Below are positions 9,436 through 18,972 of a stretch of DNA of 64,000 nt, one piece after another. Position 1 is the first letter of the stretch. Each line of letters begins with the position of its first letter. Under the pieces are notes generated by a model, which saw only the letters and a program-made list of their open reading frames with translations, was not told the origin of the DNA and ran no database searches. Source of the stretch: Frigoribacterium sp. (GTDB lineage: Bacteria; Actinomycetota; Actinomycetes; Actinomycetales; Microbacteriaceae); assembly GCA_025363205.1 (NCBI GenBank), contig JANYEI010000038.1, positions 1 to 64,000 on the forward strand. Reading direction: 5' to 3'. The position numbers and the translations under genes are program-made.

Positions 9436-9453
9436 ACTACTCGAAAGAGTAGT
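9436..9453. promoter_or_regulatory. Perfect dyad ACTACTC-GAAA-GAGTAGT upstream of hxlBA (putative operator)
   Basis: 18-bp palindrome, 57 nt upstream of the hxlB start; a related site lies upstream of the LuxR-HATPase gene. Confidence 0.5.
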
Positions 9454-9502
9454 TTTTGATTTTCTGGAGCCATTCGGGCTCTTGGTGAAGGACTGGCAGC
9501 GG

Positions 9503-10795
9503 CTACGTCGCGTTCAGGCTCCGGATGTTGACAATCGAGGCGAGCTCGGCACGGTTGGAAGCGCCGACTTTTTTGAGAACGTTCGCGACATGGAACTTGA
9601 CCGTGTTCTCGGTGATGTTCAACGCATCCCCGATTGCCCGATTTCGAGTACCGGAGGCAACGAGTTCCAAAACCCGTTTTTCTTGCGAAGTGAGCGCCCA
9701 CAGGGGAGCCATATTCAGATGAGTCGTGACGGGATCCAGGGGAAGGGAAACAAAGATTTCCGATCCCCACCCTTTGGTCGCTTCGACTCGAAGTGTGCCA
9801 TCGAGGGCGGTCACGCGCGCACTGAGTTGCCGCACATTGGCGGTGTCAACTGTGAGGTCACCCGGTCCGTCATCGCGAATGTTGATCAACAGGTTGCTTC
9901 CATCGCAATCCCACTGCACGCGAACACGACTCACCCCGGACTGCTCGACAAGTGCCAGAACGGCACCCCGCACGATCGCGCGGCCCGCGTGGGCGACTTC
10001 TCCGGGAAGGGCTCGCCCGTTGATCGGAGGCTCGATGAACTGGATGTCGAGATCGCCAAAGCGGGCAAGCGGGCGAAGATCGTTCTGCAAGCTCTCAAAC
10101 GCTTTGGAAACCGGCTCTTTTGACAGCTTTCGATCTCGATCCGACACCGCACGAAGTTTGACCATTGCGGTGGCGGCAATGTCTGTGGCAGCCCGACGGG
10201 CAGCGGCGTCGGAGGCTTCACGCGAACGCAAAACGGCCAGCAGCATCTCCAGCGTGGTGGAGTGGGCATCCGATAGCTCCGCGATGATGGCCGCTCGTTC
10301 CACTGACATCGTGCGGGAATCGAATAGGTAAGCGGGAGTTGCGGAAGCAACCTGGTGGCGGATGCTCAAAGCGACCAGATCCCACAGACCCGCGATAGTG
10401 ACCATCACCTCGTCAAGGGTCGCTTCTGTTGGCGCAGCGAGGTCCGGGTCGGTCAGCACCATCAGCGCACCGCTGGAGGCAATCCACCCAGCGAAGAGTC
10501 GATCACTGCCGGCGATGATGCCGGTGGCCGCCCAACTCGCTGAATTGTTGGATCGCACTTGCTCTCTGATGACGTCCAATTCGGCGACGGTGACGTGATC
10601 GGCGATCGACGGCGCGCCCGCACGTTTCTGTGGACGACCGGTGCAGTCCTCGGTGAAAATCACCAGGGCGGAATGACGGACAAGCGGTCTCAACAGCTCG
10701 GCGAGAGCGGGGGCGATACCCAGAAGCGGGTTCGACAGCACAGTGTGCAGGTCACGCACCAGAGCGGTCGAAACGGGTTGGGTGGGCAATGTCAT
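9503..10795 (-). CDS. LuxR-family regulator with HATPase-like domain
   Basis: C-terminal LTSQEKRVLELVASGTRNRAIGDALNITENTVKFHVANVLKKVGASNRAELAS (LuxR HTH); central NIRDDGPGDLT...GWGSEIFVSLPL (HATPase-like). Confidence 0.75.
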   Translation of the reverse strand: MTLPTQPVSTALVRDLHTVLSNPLLGIAPALAELLRPLVRHSALVIFTEDCTGRPQKRAGAPSIADHVTVAELDVIREQVRSNNSASWAATGIIAGSDRLFAGWIASSGALMVLTDPDLAAPTEATLDEVMVTIAGLWDLVALSIRHQVASATPAYLFDSRTMSVERAAIIAELSDAHSTTLEMLLAVLRSREASDAAARRAATDIAATAMVKLRAVSDRDRKLSKEPVSKAFESLQNDLRPLARFGDLDIQFIEPPINGRALPGEVAHAGRAIVRGAVLALVEQSGVSRVRVQWDCDGSNLLINIRDDGPGDLTVDTANVRQLSARVTALDGTLRVEATKGWGSEIFVSLPLDPVTTHLNMAPLWALTSQEKRVLELVASGTRNRAIGDALNITENTVKFHVANVLKKVGASNRAELASIVNIRSLNAT

Positions 10796-10840
10796 GATTC
10801 CAACCTAATTGGGAGACAGCATAATTGGGCGGCGGTGAAT

Positions 10841-10858
10841 CCCACTCTAACGAGTAGT
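10841..10858. promoter_or_regulatory. Second copy of dyad-type motif CCCACTC-TAAC-GAGTAGT
   Basis: Right half GAGTAGT identical to the 9436 site, left half ACTC conserved, same 4-nt spacer; 46 nt upstream of the LuxR-HATPase start. Confidence 0.4.
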
Positions 10859-10909
10859 CCTCGCTTCCCTCCATGACGGCGGGACGCGGCTGTCGGGAAG
10901 AATGGGCGG

Positions 10910-11713
10910 ATGGCTCATGACGAAGTGAATACCCGTGCTCGACTTCTCGCGGCGTATGACGCGCAACTGCGCACCGATGCGGAAACCCCGGGCGCCATCG
11001 ATGTCACCCTCCTTGGCCCGCTGCGACTGGTGACCTTCGCCGCTGGACGGGGTTTCATCACCTACCGAGACCTCGGAGAGGCAAACGCAGATGCTGTTCG
11101 GCGGCTCGTACCTGAAGCCCTGAGCTATTTCCAGTCCACCCCAGGCATTGAGCGAGTCGAGTGGAAGACACGTGCCCATGACCACGCGCCGGGGCTTCAC
11201 GACGCTCTGTTGGCGAACGGCTTCATCCCAGATGAGCCGGAATCGATCATGATCGGTGAGGCAGTGGCTTTGGCGATTGATGTTCCACTCCCTTTCGGCG
11301 TGACCGTGCGGCAGGTGACGGAAGAACCGGATGTTCGCGCCATGAGCGCGATGCAGGATGAGGTCTTCGGTGATCCTGTCTCCGTGGACGAGGCGAACGC
11401 TTTACTTGCGCGGCTGAGTCTCGGCGACGACCTTGAGCTGTGGGTCGGCGAAGCAGAGGGCCAGATCGTGACCGCGGGACGACTCGAGCCGGTTGCCAGT
11501 TCCGACTTCGCCGGAATCTGGGGTGGCGCAACCCGTGCCGACTGGCGCGGCAAAGGGATCTACCGTGCAGTGACGGCCGCCCGCGCCCGCTCGGCGATCG
11601 CCAGGGGAAAGACACTGATTCACAGTGATTCGACCGCCCACTCGCGTCCCATCCTCGAACGATCCGGATTCATTGCGGTGTCGACAACGACGCCGTATCA
11701 CTGGAAGCGATAA
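10910..11713 (+). CDS. GNAT-family N-acetyltransferase
   Basis: AGIWGGATRADWRGKGIYRAVTAARARSAIARGKTLIHSDSTAHSRPILERSGF matches GNAT motifs A and B. Confidence 0.8.
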   Translation: MAHDEVNTRARLLAAYDAQLRTDAETPGAIDVTLLGPLRLVTFAAGRGFITYRDLGEANADAVRRLVPEALSYFQSTPGIERVEWKTRAHDHAPGLHDALLANGFIPDEPESIMIGEAVALAIDVPLPFGVTVRQVTEEPDVRAMSAMQDEVFGDPVSVDEANALLARLSLGDDLELWVGEAEGQIVTAGRLEPVASSDFAGIWGGATRADWRGKGIYRAVTAARARSAIARGKTLIHSDSTAHSRPILERSGFIAVSTTTPYHWKR

Positions 11714-11758
11714 GCCCACAGATCATCCAGACACACAAGTGCAACCTGTGCCTTAAGT

Positions 11759-12799
11759 CTATTTGCGAGACAGGAATTGTCGTCCGCGTCTGGCCTGGTC
11801 GATTGCAACGGCGAAAACCAGGATCGCGCCAACGAAAATGTTCTGCCACAGTGAGTTCACATTGATCACTGCGAGACCGTTGTTGATAGTGGCGAACAAG
11901 AGGGCACCGAGGGCACTGCCGGCAATACTGCCGATGCCGCCGAAAAGGCTGGTGCCCCCGATGATGACCGCGGTCACCACCTGAAAAGTGAGGCCAGAGC
12001 CTCCGGCGGCAGGGTCAGCCGAACTGAATCGAGCGGCACCCATGATGCCAGCGAGGGCAGCCACACCGCCGGCGATGCCATAGACGATGAGGTCGTGCTT
12101 ACGCACCCGGATGCCGTTCGCGGAGGCTGCCGCCCGGTTTCCGCCGACAGCGCGAGCGTTGTATCCGAGAGTGGTCTTTTCGAGCAGCACCCAAAACACC
12201 ACACCGATCACCAGGGCGTAATACACAAGAAATGGAACGCCCAACAGGTATCCCTGGCCGAGGTCGGTAAACGTTGCCGGGAATCCGAACACACTATTTC
12301 CTCCGGTCATCACCGTGATGACTCCACTCGCGATGAAGAACACGCCAAGTGTTGCGATCAGCGGCGGCACTTTGAGATACACCGACAATGCCGCATTGAG
12401 GATCCCCAGCACGGCGCCGATGGCTACGCCGAGGAGTACAGCGATAGGCCACGGAATACCGGCCACCATCAAAAGTGCAGCACTCACGCCGCCGGTGGCA
12501 TAGACGGCGCCCGCCGAAAAGTCGATACCCCCACCCACCAACACGAGTGTTGCCGGGCATGCGACGATGAAATACAGGGTTCCGGAGCGAAGCAACTCGA
12601 TCACGTTGCCCGGGCTCAGGAAAACTGGATTTCCGATTTGGAAAATGACAACCAGAACGACAATGACGGCGACAATTCCGGCGAGCTGTGTCTTATCGCG
12701 TACCTGGTCAGCGAGTCTGCGACGTCTGCTTGATGTGACTGCAGCAGCTGTCTGGTTGGACGTGCTCGTTGCAACGTCTGTGTGAAAGGGTGCGCTCAC
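11759..12799 (-). CDS. Sugar ABC transporter permease, RbsC-like
   Basis: GGGIDFSAGAVYATGGVSAALLM...YNARAVGGNRAAASANGIRV...GGTSLFGGIGSIAGSALGALL typical BPD_transp_2 permease. Confidence 0.88.
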   Translation of the reverse strand: MSAPFHTDVATSTSNQTAAAVTSSRRRRLADQVRDKTQLAGIVAVIVVLVVIFQIGNPVFLSPGNVIELLRSGTLYFIVACPATLVLVGGGIDFSAGAVYATGGVSAALLMVAGIPWPIAVLLGVAIGAVLGILNAALSVYLKVPPLIATLGVFFIASGVITVMTGGNSVFGFPATFTDLGQGYLLGVPFLVYYALVIGVVFWVLLEKTTLGYNARAVGGNRAAASANGIRVRKHDLIVYGIAGGVAALAGIMGAARFSSADPAAGGSGLTFQVVTAVIIGGTSLFGGIGSIAGSALGALLFATINNGLAVINVNSLWQNIFVGAILVFAVAIDQARRGRQFLSRK

Positions 12800-13554
12800 G
12801 CGGTGGCCTCCTGCTTCGTCCCGGTAATGAGCGAAATAATTTCTTCTCGGGTGGTCTCGGCCGTTTTTCTCACGCCGGCGACGCGGCCAAGGCGCATGAC
12901 CTGGATTCGATCAGCGAACGCAAACACGAACTCGATGTCGTGGCTGACGACGATCACTGCATTCCCGGCCTCTCGTAATGCGGTGATGATGTCAGCGGCA
13001 TGTTTGGTTTCGCGAACGCCAAGGGCGGCAGTGGGCTCATCCAGCAAAACAGTACGAGCTCCCGCGCGCACTGCCCGGGCGATCGCGATTATCTGGCGTT
13101 GCCCACCCGAAAGCATCCCGATTTGGGTATGAACGTCGGCCACTGTCACTTTCAGCTCGTCGAGGAACCGGCGGGATTCGGCATCCATCCTCTTACGATC
13201 GACGAACCACCCCTTTTTCGGAAGCTGACCGATGAACATATTGGTGGAGACATCCAAACATTCCACCAGTGCGAGATCCTGAAATACGGTCGCGATTCCT
13301 GCCGCTCGTGCATCTGCCGGGCTCGTGAAAGTGGAACTCTGGCCGTCGACCAGGATCTCTCCATCGTCGGGACGGTAAATTCCGCTAATCGCTTTTATCA
13401 GAGTGGACTTGCCAGCGCCGTTATCACCGACAATCGCCAGAATCTCTCCGGACCGAGCTGTCAGATCGACACCCTCGAGAGCAGTGACGCGGCCAAACTT
13501 CTTTGAGATACCACGAAGTTCAAGGGCAGGAACGAGGCGGTCAGCGGTCTCCAC
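12796..13554 (-). CDS. Sugar ABC transporter ATP-binding protein (single NBD)
   Basis: GDNGAGKSTLIKAISGIY, LSGGQRQIIAIARAV, TVLLDEPTAALGV; 252 aa. Confidence 0.88.
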   Translation of the reverse strand: METADRLVPALELRGISKKFGRVTALEGVDLTARSGEILAIVGDNGAGKSTLIKAISGIYRPDDGEILVDGQSSTFTSPADARAAGIATVFQDLALVECLDVSTNMFIGQLPKKGWFVDRKRMDAESRRFLDELKVTVADVHTQIGMLSGGQRQIIAIARAVRAGARTVLLDEPTAALGVRETKHAADIITALREAGNAVIVVSHDIEFVFAFADRIQVMRLGRVAGVRKTAETTREEIISLITGTKQEATA

Positions 13555-14520
13555 TCAGTTGCCTTCCGCGGCGACGTTGTCCTTAGTCACAAAAGTGATT
13601 CCGGTGTCAACGGACTTCGGGATTTTCTTCCCTTTGCTGAGAGCGACGAGATCATCCACGACACGACTGCCCATCTTGCAAAAATTCTGCTTTGACGAGC
13701 CATAAATGATTCCGTCTTTTATGCCAGAAATCACCTGGGGTGTGATGTCGTTGGTGACTCCAACGACCTTGCCTACCAGGTTTTTTTCCTTGATCGCCGT
13801 GATAATTCCCGGGACCGCGCTCCCCTCCCAGGAGAGCACGACGTTGACCTCAGGATGTGCGGTCAACGCCTGGCTCACCACATCGGCGGACTTGCTGGGG
13901 TCTCCCGCGTCGAACACGTTCTCGACGTAGGTGACGTTGGTGAGCCCCTTGCTTGCGATGCCCTTTTTGACACCGTCGACGAACAGATTGTTCGTCCCCG
14001 TCGGAGCGCCACCCAGGATGATGATCTTTTGGTCGCCCGAACGCTTACTGATTTGCTCAACGACTGTCGCGCCCTGAATCGTGTAGTCGGTGCCGATCGT
14101 GAAGTCCTGAATATCGGTGGAATCGCCGGTATTCAAAGTCGCTTGATAGATACCCTTGTCCTTCGCTTGCTGCATGACCGGGGTAAAGGCCGCCTTGTCA
14201 ATCGGCTGAGACACGATCGCGTCGTAGCCGTTCGCAATCGCCTGGGAGATTTGGTTGATGTTGAGCTGGTTGTTCACGGTGAGGTCTGGTGGACCTCCGG
14301 TTGCGGCCTTGATGTTGAGCTTCTTCGCCTGTGCGAGGAAGCATTTGTTGGCCTCACCGAGAGGCGGATACGCGGGTAAAACGTTTGAAAAGTAGATTGA
14401 CTTGATTTCACGGGGGACGCCCGCTGTGCTCGCGGGACTGGAACTCGGAACGCTGCAGGCAGACACAGAAATCAACACAGCTGCTGACGCTGCTACGGCC
14501 GCGAGGGTGCGGATCTTCAC
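13555..14520 (-). CDS. Sugar ABC transporter substrate-binding protein
   Basis: Periplasmic binding protein-like; lipoprotein signal MKIRTLAAVAASAAVLISVSAC from a GTG start at 14520 preceded by AAAGGAGAG; longer ORF reaches 14553. Confidence 0.82.
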   Translation of the reverse strand: MKIRTLAAVAASAAVLISVSACSVPSSSPASTAGVPREIKSIYFSNVLPAYPPLGEANKCFLAQAKKLNIKAATGGPPDLTVNNQLNINQISQAIANGYDAIVSQPIDKAAFTPVMQQAKDKGIYQATLNTGDSTDIQDFTIGTDYTIQGATVVEQISKRSGDQKIIILGGAPTGTNNLFVDGVKKGIASKGLTNVTYVENVFDAGDPSKSADVVSQALTAHPEVNVVLSWEGSAVPGIITAIKEKNLVGKVVGVTNDITPQVISGIKDGIIYGSSKQNFCKMGSRVVDDLVALSKGKKIPKSVDTGITFVTKDNVAAEGN

Positions 14521-14543
14521 TGAACTCTCCTTTGAGTGGGTAC

Positions 14544-14560
14544 GGGTGATCACCCGGGTG
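14544..14560. promoter_or_regulatory. Overlapping palindromes GGGTGATCACCC and CACCCGGGTG upstream of sugar SBP
   Basis: GGGTGATCACCC at 14544-14555 and CACCCGGGTG at 14551-14560, just upstream of the RBS. Confidence 0.35.
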
Positions 14561-14686
14561 CAAATTCAGTGTTACAGCCAACGTTGGACTCCGCATCCGC
14601 TTACCAAAGTAACTCTTTCAGACAAATGTCGGACTCGTGATGTGTAAACCTGTGACTCTGGGTATTCTGCGGAATCACTGCAGGGA

Positions 14687-15802
14687 ATGGTCCGCACTAG
14701 GGATGAGGGTGTTGTGGAAGGTCTGCTGAGGCGCCTGTCGTCGGATGGGTCGGAAGCCGAAAACGCTCTTCGCGTTGTCGCATTCTTCGACCGTCTCGTC
14801 GAGACCCGGGGCGGCCTCGAGGAACTGGTGCGCTCATCTGCTCGTCTGGTCGGGGCACCCGCAGGGTTTGTCGGCGAGGGTCGACAACGCAACTGGGCCT
14901 TCGATACCAGGGGGCGAGAGATGGCCGACGAGATCGCGGAGGGCGCCCTCAGGCAGATCGTTTCCTCCGAGGTTGGGCCGATCGGAACCGTGTGGATCGT
15001 CAAAGCCCCGGAAAATGCCTCTCTTGCCGATCTCATCGTCGAGAGGATGGCCCTCTCTGCGAACATCATTCTCAGTCGCTTGGACACTCCGGCCGTGACG
15101 GATCACCCGCCCGCACTGCTGGAGTTGTTCGCTCGCAACACCTCCCTTGAGGAACGGGCAAGCCATCTCGAGTCGCTCGGGTTCCGTCGAGAGTGGAGCG
15201 TTCGCGTGCTGATCGCGAGTGCCTCCGGAAAAAAGTCTCCCGTGAACGAAGCTGTTCAGCAGTGGGCGCACTCGGTCGGCGTGCGTTGCACCGGGACTCA
15301 GCTCGACGACGGATTCGAGATCGCGCTGGTGCACGATCACGGCGATTTGAGTGTAGACAGGCTGCCGAACTGGCCGTTTCTTGCCGCCTTCGGTTCGCGC
15401 ACGAGTGCATTGGAGGCGCATGATTCTCGCGAAACTGCGCGGCAAGCGATCAAGCTGACATCAGCAACCCTGGGACCCCGCGTGGTCGACTACGAGACGA
15501 TCGGGCCCCTGTCGCACCTTGCGGCTCTTTCTCCAGTTCAGGCATCCACGACTCGGCTCGTGCGGCAGTTGGTATTTCTGTCGCAGTCCGATTCGGGAAG
15601 TGGCGAGTTGCTTGCCCTTGACATGTTTTGCCGCTATCGCAGCCTACGGGCGGCTTCCGCGGCGCTGAATCTGCATCACAGTTCGTTGGCGCACAGGTTG
15701 AAGAATGTCGAAAAGAAACTGCAGGTTGACCTGACCGACTCCCCGACGGTCTTTATGCTCACTGTCGCCCTGCAGCTCTACCGGATAGCGGACTGGGCGT
15801 GA
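14687..15802 (+). CDS. PucR/CdaR-like transcriptional regulator
   Basis: C-terminal ALDMFCRYRSLRAASAALNLHHSSLAHRLKNVEKKLQVDLTDSPTVFMLTVALQLYRI, PucR HTH_30-type domain. Confidence 0.7.
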   Translation: MVRTRDEGVVEGLLRRLSSDGSEAENALRVVAFFDRLVETRGGLEELVRSSARLVGAPAGFVGEGRQRNWAFDTRGREMADEIAEGALRQIVSSEVGPIGTVWIVKAPENASLADLIVERMALSANIILSRLDTPAVTDHPPALLELFARNTSLEERASHLESLGFRREWSVRVLIASASGKKSPVNEAVQQWAHSVGVRCTGTQLDDGFEIALVHDHGDLSVDRLPNWPFLAAFGSRTSALEAHDSRETARQAIKLTSATLGPRVVDYETIGPLSHLAALSPVQASTTRLVRQLVFLSQSDSGSGELLALDMFCRYRSLRAASAALNLHHSSLAHRLKNVEKKLQVDLTDSPTVFMLTVALQLYRIADWA

Positions 15803-15875
15803 GGTTCAGACGTTCGTCGGATGATGTTCCACCATGTAGCGGAGGCGCTGAATCCGACCGACTGTAAGACTTATC

Positions 15876-16868
15876 TTGCCCACCGAGACAGGTCAGGCAC
15901 TCCAGATCAGCACGAAGGCGAAGGGTTATTGGCGGATGATGGATCCCGAATTGGCCGCGGCGAGTGTGCTGATGGAACGTCCAGATATTTCGGATGTACC
16001 CGGCGCTCGGGCCCTCGCTTTGACGCTTCGTGAGGAAACATCATCGGCTGAAGAAGAGACGGTCGATCGGGTTCAGGTCGAGGAACGCGTGATCCCAAGC
16101 TCTGACCCTGAGGTCGAAATGGCCGTGCGCATTTACTCACCGGTCGGTCCTCTGCAACTTCGACCCGCGGTCGTCTTCTTCCACGGGGGGGCTTTCGTGC
16201 TGGGAGATCTGGAATCTGAGCATCCACGGTGCCTGCGTTACTCCGCGGATGCAGGATGCGTCGTCGTCTCGGTCGACTATCGCCTTGCGCCGGAGAATCC
16301 TTTCCCCGCCGGTCCCGAGGACTGCTACACAGCCCTGTGCTGGGTGGTGGAACACGCGAGGGAACTTGCTATCGATCAGGCGCGCGTGGCGGTCGCGGGC
16401 AGCAGCGCCGGCGGTGCGCTTGCTGCAGCGGTCTGCCTGATGGCACGCGACCGCGGCGGACCAACACTCGCCCTGCAGGTACTCATTTACCCCGTTCTCG
16501 ACGATCGGATGTCAACGACCTCTGTGCGTGCTTTTGTCGATACCCCGATTTGGGACGAGGGCAATAACGTGGCCATGTGGGACCAGTACCTCCCGGACCG
16601 AAGCACGGTTTCGAGTTACGCCGCGCCTGCGCGCGAAGAAAATCTTGTCGGCTTGCCCAGCGCATACATCCTGAGCGCCGAGTTCGATCCGTTGAGAGAC
16701 GAAGCGATCCTCTACGCATTGCGCCTGCTTCAGGCGGGCGTCTCGGTGGAACTTCACCAGGTAGCCGGCGCGTACCACGGCTTCGATCAGCAGGTGGCGG
16801 ATGCCGCGATCTCACGCCGTGCACTCTCCGACCAGATTCACCACCTCAAGCGGTTTCTGCGTACCTGA
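15876..16868 (+). CDS. Alpha/beta hydrolase, HSL-type esterase
   Basis: VVFFHGGAFVLGDLESEHPRCLRYSADAGCVVVSVDYRLAPENPFP...AVAGSSAGGALAAAV; HGGAF and GSSAGG motifs. Confidence 0.88.
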   Translation: MPTETGQALQISTKAKGYWRMMDPELAAASVLMERPDISDVPGARALALTLREETSSAEEETVDRVQVEERVIPSSDPEVEMAVRIYSPVGPLQLRPAVVFFHGGAFVLGDLESEHPRCLRYSADAGCVVVSVDYRLAPENPFPAGPEDCYTALCWVVEHARELAIDQARVAVAGSSAGGALAAAVCLMARDRGGPTLALQVLIYPVLDDRMSTTSVRAFVDTPIWDEGNNVAMWDQYLPDRSTVSSYAAPAREENLVGLPSAYILSAEFDPLRDEAILYALRLLQAGVSVELHQVAGAYHGFDQQVADAAISRRALSDQIHHLKRFLRT

Positions 16869-17076
16869 CCTGAGGATGTGAGGTCATCGTCGTCGACGGG
16901 TGTGCTCATGACTTCATCGATACGGTCGTGCACTGCTGCGCGGCTGAGTCTGGAATGCGAGCACAGGGTGCCGCGTTACACCCGGCAGATGGTGAAGAAC
17001 TCAGACTTGCTCTGCTCCCGATCGGTAAAATTCATGGCTTCGGCACGTTCATTCCCCGATAGAAAAGGAATTTCCC

Positions 17077-17901
17077 ATGCCTTCAAAAGTTTGGTTTATC
17101 ACTGGAACGTCTCGCGGTTTCGGCCGGCAATGGGCAATTGCGGCGCTCGACCGGGGCGACAAAGTGGCAGCGACCGCTCGCAATATCGACACTCTCAGTG
17201 ACCTTTCCGAACGGTACGGCGACCTGATTCTTCCGCTCGCCCTCGACGTCACGGACCACGCCGCGGCGACCGCGGCGGTCGATGCGGCCCACGCGCACTT
17301 CGGACGACTCGACGTGGTGGTGAACAACGCCGGCTACGGACTTTTCGGCATGATCGAAGAGGTCAGCGATGCCGAAGCTCATGCCCAAATGGAGACCAAC
17401 TTCTTCGGCGCGCTGTGGGTTACCCAGGCGGCTCTCCCCTATATGCGAGCCCAAAAGAGCGGCCACATTCTGCAGGTCTCCTCCATCGGCGGCATCAGCG
17501 CATTCATGGGCACGGGACTCTACGCAGCCTCAAAATGGGCGCTCGAGGGATTCTCGCAGGCGCTTTCGCAGGAGGTCGCCCCGTTCAACATCAGGGTGAC
17601 CCTGATCGAGCCGGGCGGATTCTCCACGGACTGGGGCGGGTCATCCGGAATCCACGCGACCGCGCTGCCGGACTACGACGGCGTGAAGCAGCTGGCCGAG
17701 GCCGCCCGCAAATCCCGCGTGAGCGTCTCGGGCGACCCGGTCGCCTCCGCTGCGGTCCTGTTGAAGATCGTGGATGCCGACGAGCCGCCCCTGCGCATCT
17801 TTTTCGGGGAGGCTCCGCTGGCAATTGCGAAGGCGGATTATGCGTCACGACTGGCCACCTGGGAACAGTGGAACGACTTGTCCATCGAAGCACAGGGTTA
17901 A
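17077..17901 (+). CDS. SDR-family oxidoreductase
   Basis: WFITGTSRGFGRQWAIAALDRGDKVAATARN...VVNNAGYGLFG...YAASKWALEGFSQAL. Confidence 0.88.
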   Translation: MPSKVWFITGTSRGFGRQWAIAALDRGDKVAATARNIDTLSDLSERYGDLILPLALDVTDHAAATAAVDAAHAHFGRLDVVVNNAGYGLFGMIEEVSDAEAHAQMETNFFGALWVTQAALPYMRAQKSGHILQVSSIGGISAFMGTGLYAASKWALEGFSQALSQEVAPFNIRVTLIEPGGFSTDWGGSSGIHATALPDYDGVKQLAEAARKSRVSVSGDPVASAAVLLKIVDADEPPLRIFFGEAPLAIAKADYASRLATWEQWNDLSIEAQG

Positions 17902-17947
17902 AGAAGCACAGGGCTAAAAAAGCACAGGGCTAGAAGCACAGGGCAAT
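17887..17947. repeat. Short tandem repeat (about 15-16 bp, 4 copies) of the SDR 3' end
   Basis: GAAGCACAGGGTTAA-AGAAGCACAGGGCTAA-AAAAGCACAGGGCTA-GAAGCACAGGGCAA. Confidence 0.8.
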
Positions 17948-17958
17948 AGGAGAAAACA

Positions 17959-18909
17959 ATGAAAAAAGTGAATCTTGGAGAACTGACCGTCTCGGCGCAG
18001 GGTCTCGGCTGCATGGGAATGAGTGAGTGGTACGGACCGGCGGACTGGGACCAGTCCATCGCCACCATCCATCGCGCGATCGACCTCGGCGTGACGCTGC
18101 TCGATACCGCGAACGTGTACGGCGACGGCCATAACGAGGTACTGGTCGGCCGTGCCATCCACGACCGTCGTGATTCCGTGCAGATCGCGACCAAATTTGG
18201 CATTGACCGTACCGGCGGGGATGACAAACGAATCATCCGTGGTGAGCGTGGGTATGTGAAACGATCGGCCGAATCCTCGCTGTTGCGCCTGGGAATCGAC
18301 ACGATCGACTTGTATTACCTGCACCGTCCGGCACAGACGGCCGAGATCGAGGAGACGGTCGGAGCGATGGCCGAACTCGTGACCGAGGGCAAGGTGCGTT
18401 ACCTCGGCCTGAGCGAGGTCGACGAGTCGCTGCTGCGGCGCGCGCACGCCGTGCACCCGATCAGCGCAGTGCAGAGCGAGTACTCGCTCTGGACACGCGA
18501 CCCCGAGAGCCTCGCTCCCGTGATGAAGGAACTGGGCATCGGCCTGGTTCCCTACTCCCCCCTCGGGCGCGGATTCCTCACCGGGACAGTCGACCGCACG
18601 ACGTTCGATGCGAAAGACTTTCGCAGCAAGAGCCCCCGTTTCGTCGGTGAGGCCGGGGATGCGAACCAGGCGATCGCCGAGACGGTCACCGCAATCGCTA
18701 CCCGGATTGGCGCGACGCCGGCGCAAGTCGCACTCGCCTGGGTCGGCGCCCAGAGCACCCGCCTTGGCATCTCGATTGTGCCGATCCCCGGCACGAAGCG
18801 TGTGAAATGGCTCGAGCAGAACGTCGGCGCTCTTGATCTCACGCTTGACACCGATACGCTCAGTGCGCTCGACGGCCTGATCGAACAGGTTGTCGGAGCG
18901 CGCTACTAG
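17959..18909 (+). CDS. Aldo/keto reductase
   Basis: LGELTVSAQGLGCMGMSEWYG...GVTLLDTANVYGDGHNEVLVGRAI...IDLYYLHRPAQ. Confidence 0.9.
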   Translation: MKKVNLGELTVSAQGLGCMGMSEWYGPADWDQSIATIHRAIDLGVTLLDTANVYGDGHNEVLVGRAIHDRRDSVQIATKFGIDRTGGDDKRIIRGERGYVKRSAESSLLRLGIDTIDLYYLHRPAQTAEIEETVGAMAELVTEGKVRYLGLSEVDESLLRRAHAVHPISAVQSEYSLWTRDPESLAPVMKELGIGLVPYSPLGRGFLTGTVDRTTFDAKDFRSKSPRFVGEAGDANQAIAETVTAIATRIGATPAQVALAWVGAQSTRLGISIVPIPGTKRVKWLEQNVGALDLTLDTDTLSALDGLIEQVVGARY

Positions 18910-18919
18910 AGCCAAATCC

Positions 18920-18950
18920 CCCGGGTGGATCGCTGTCGGGTTCACCCGGG
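18920..18950. terminator. Hairpin CCCGGGTG...CACCCGGG after aldo/keto reductase
   Basis: 8-bp inverted repeat 11 nt downstream of the stop codon; no T-tract. Confidence 0.35.
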
Positions 18951-18972
18951 ACGGATGTCTAGGCTTGTCGCT

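Noticed and set aside
9436-9453. Hairpin read as a rho-independent terminator (stem + TTTTT)
   Set aside because: T-tract is only on the plus strand, where no gene is being transcribed; the flanking genes are minus-strand, so operator is preferred.
16868-17076. Intergenic ORF 16878..17201 upstream of the SDR gene
   Set aside because: Overlaps the SDR start in another frame and has no recognisable domain.
17887-17947. CRISPR-like array
   Set aside because: Units are contiguous 15-16 bp copies without unique spacers and without cas genes.
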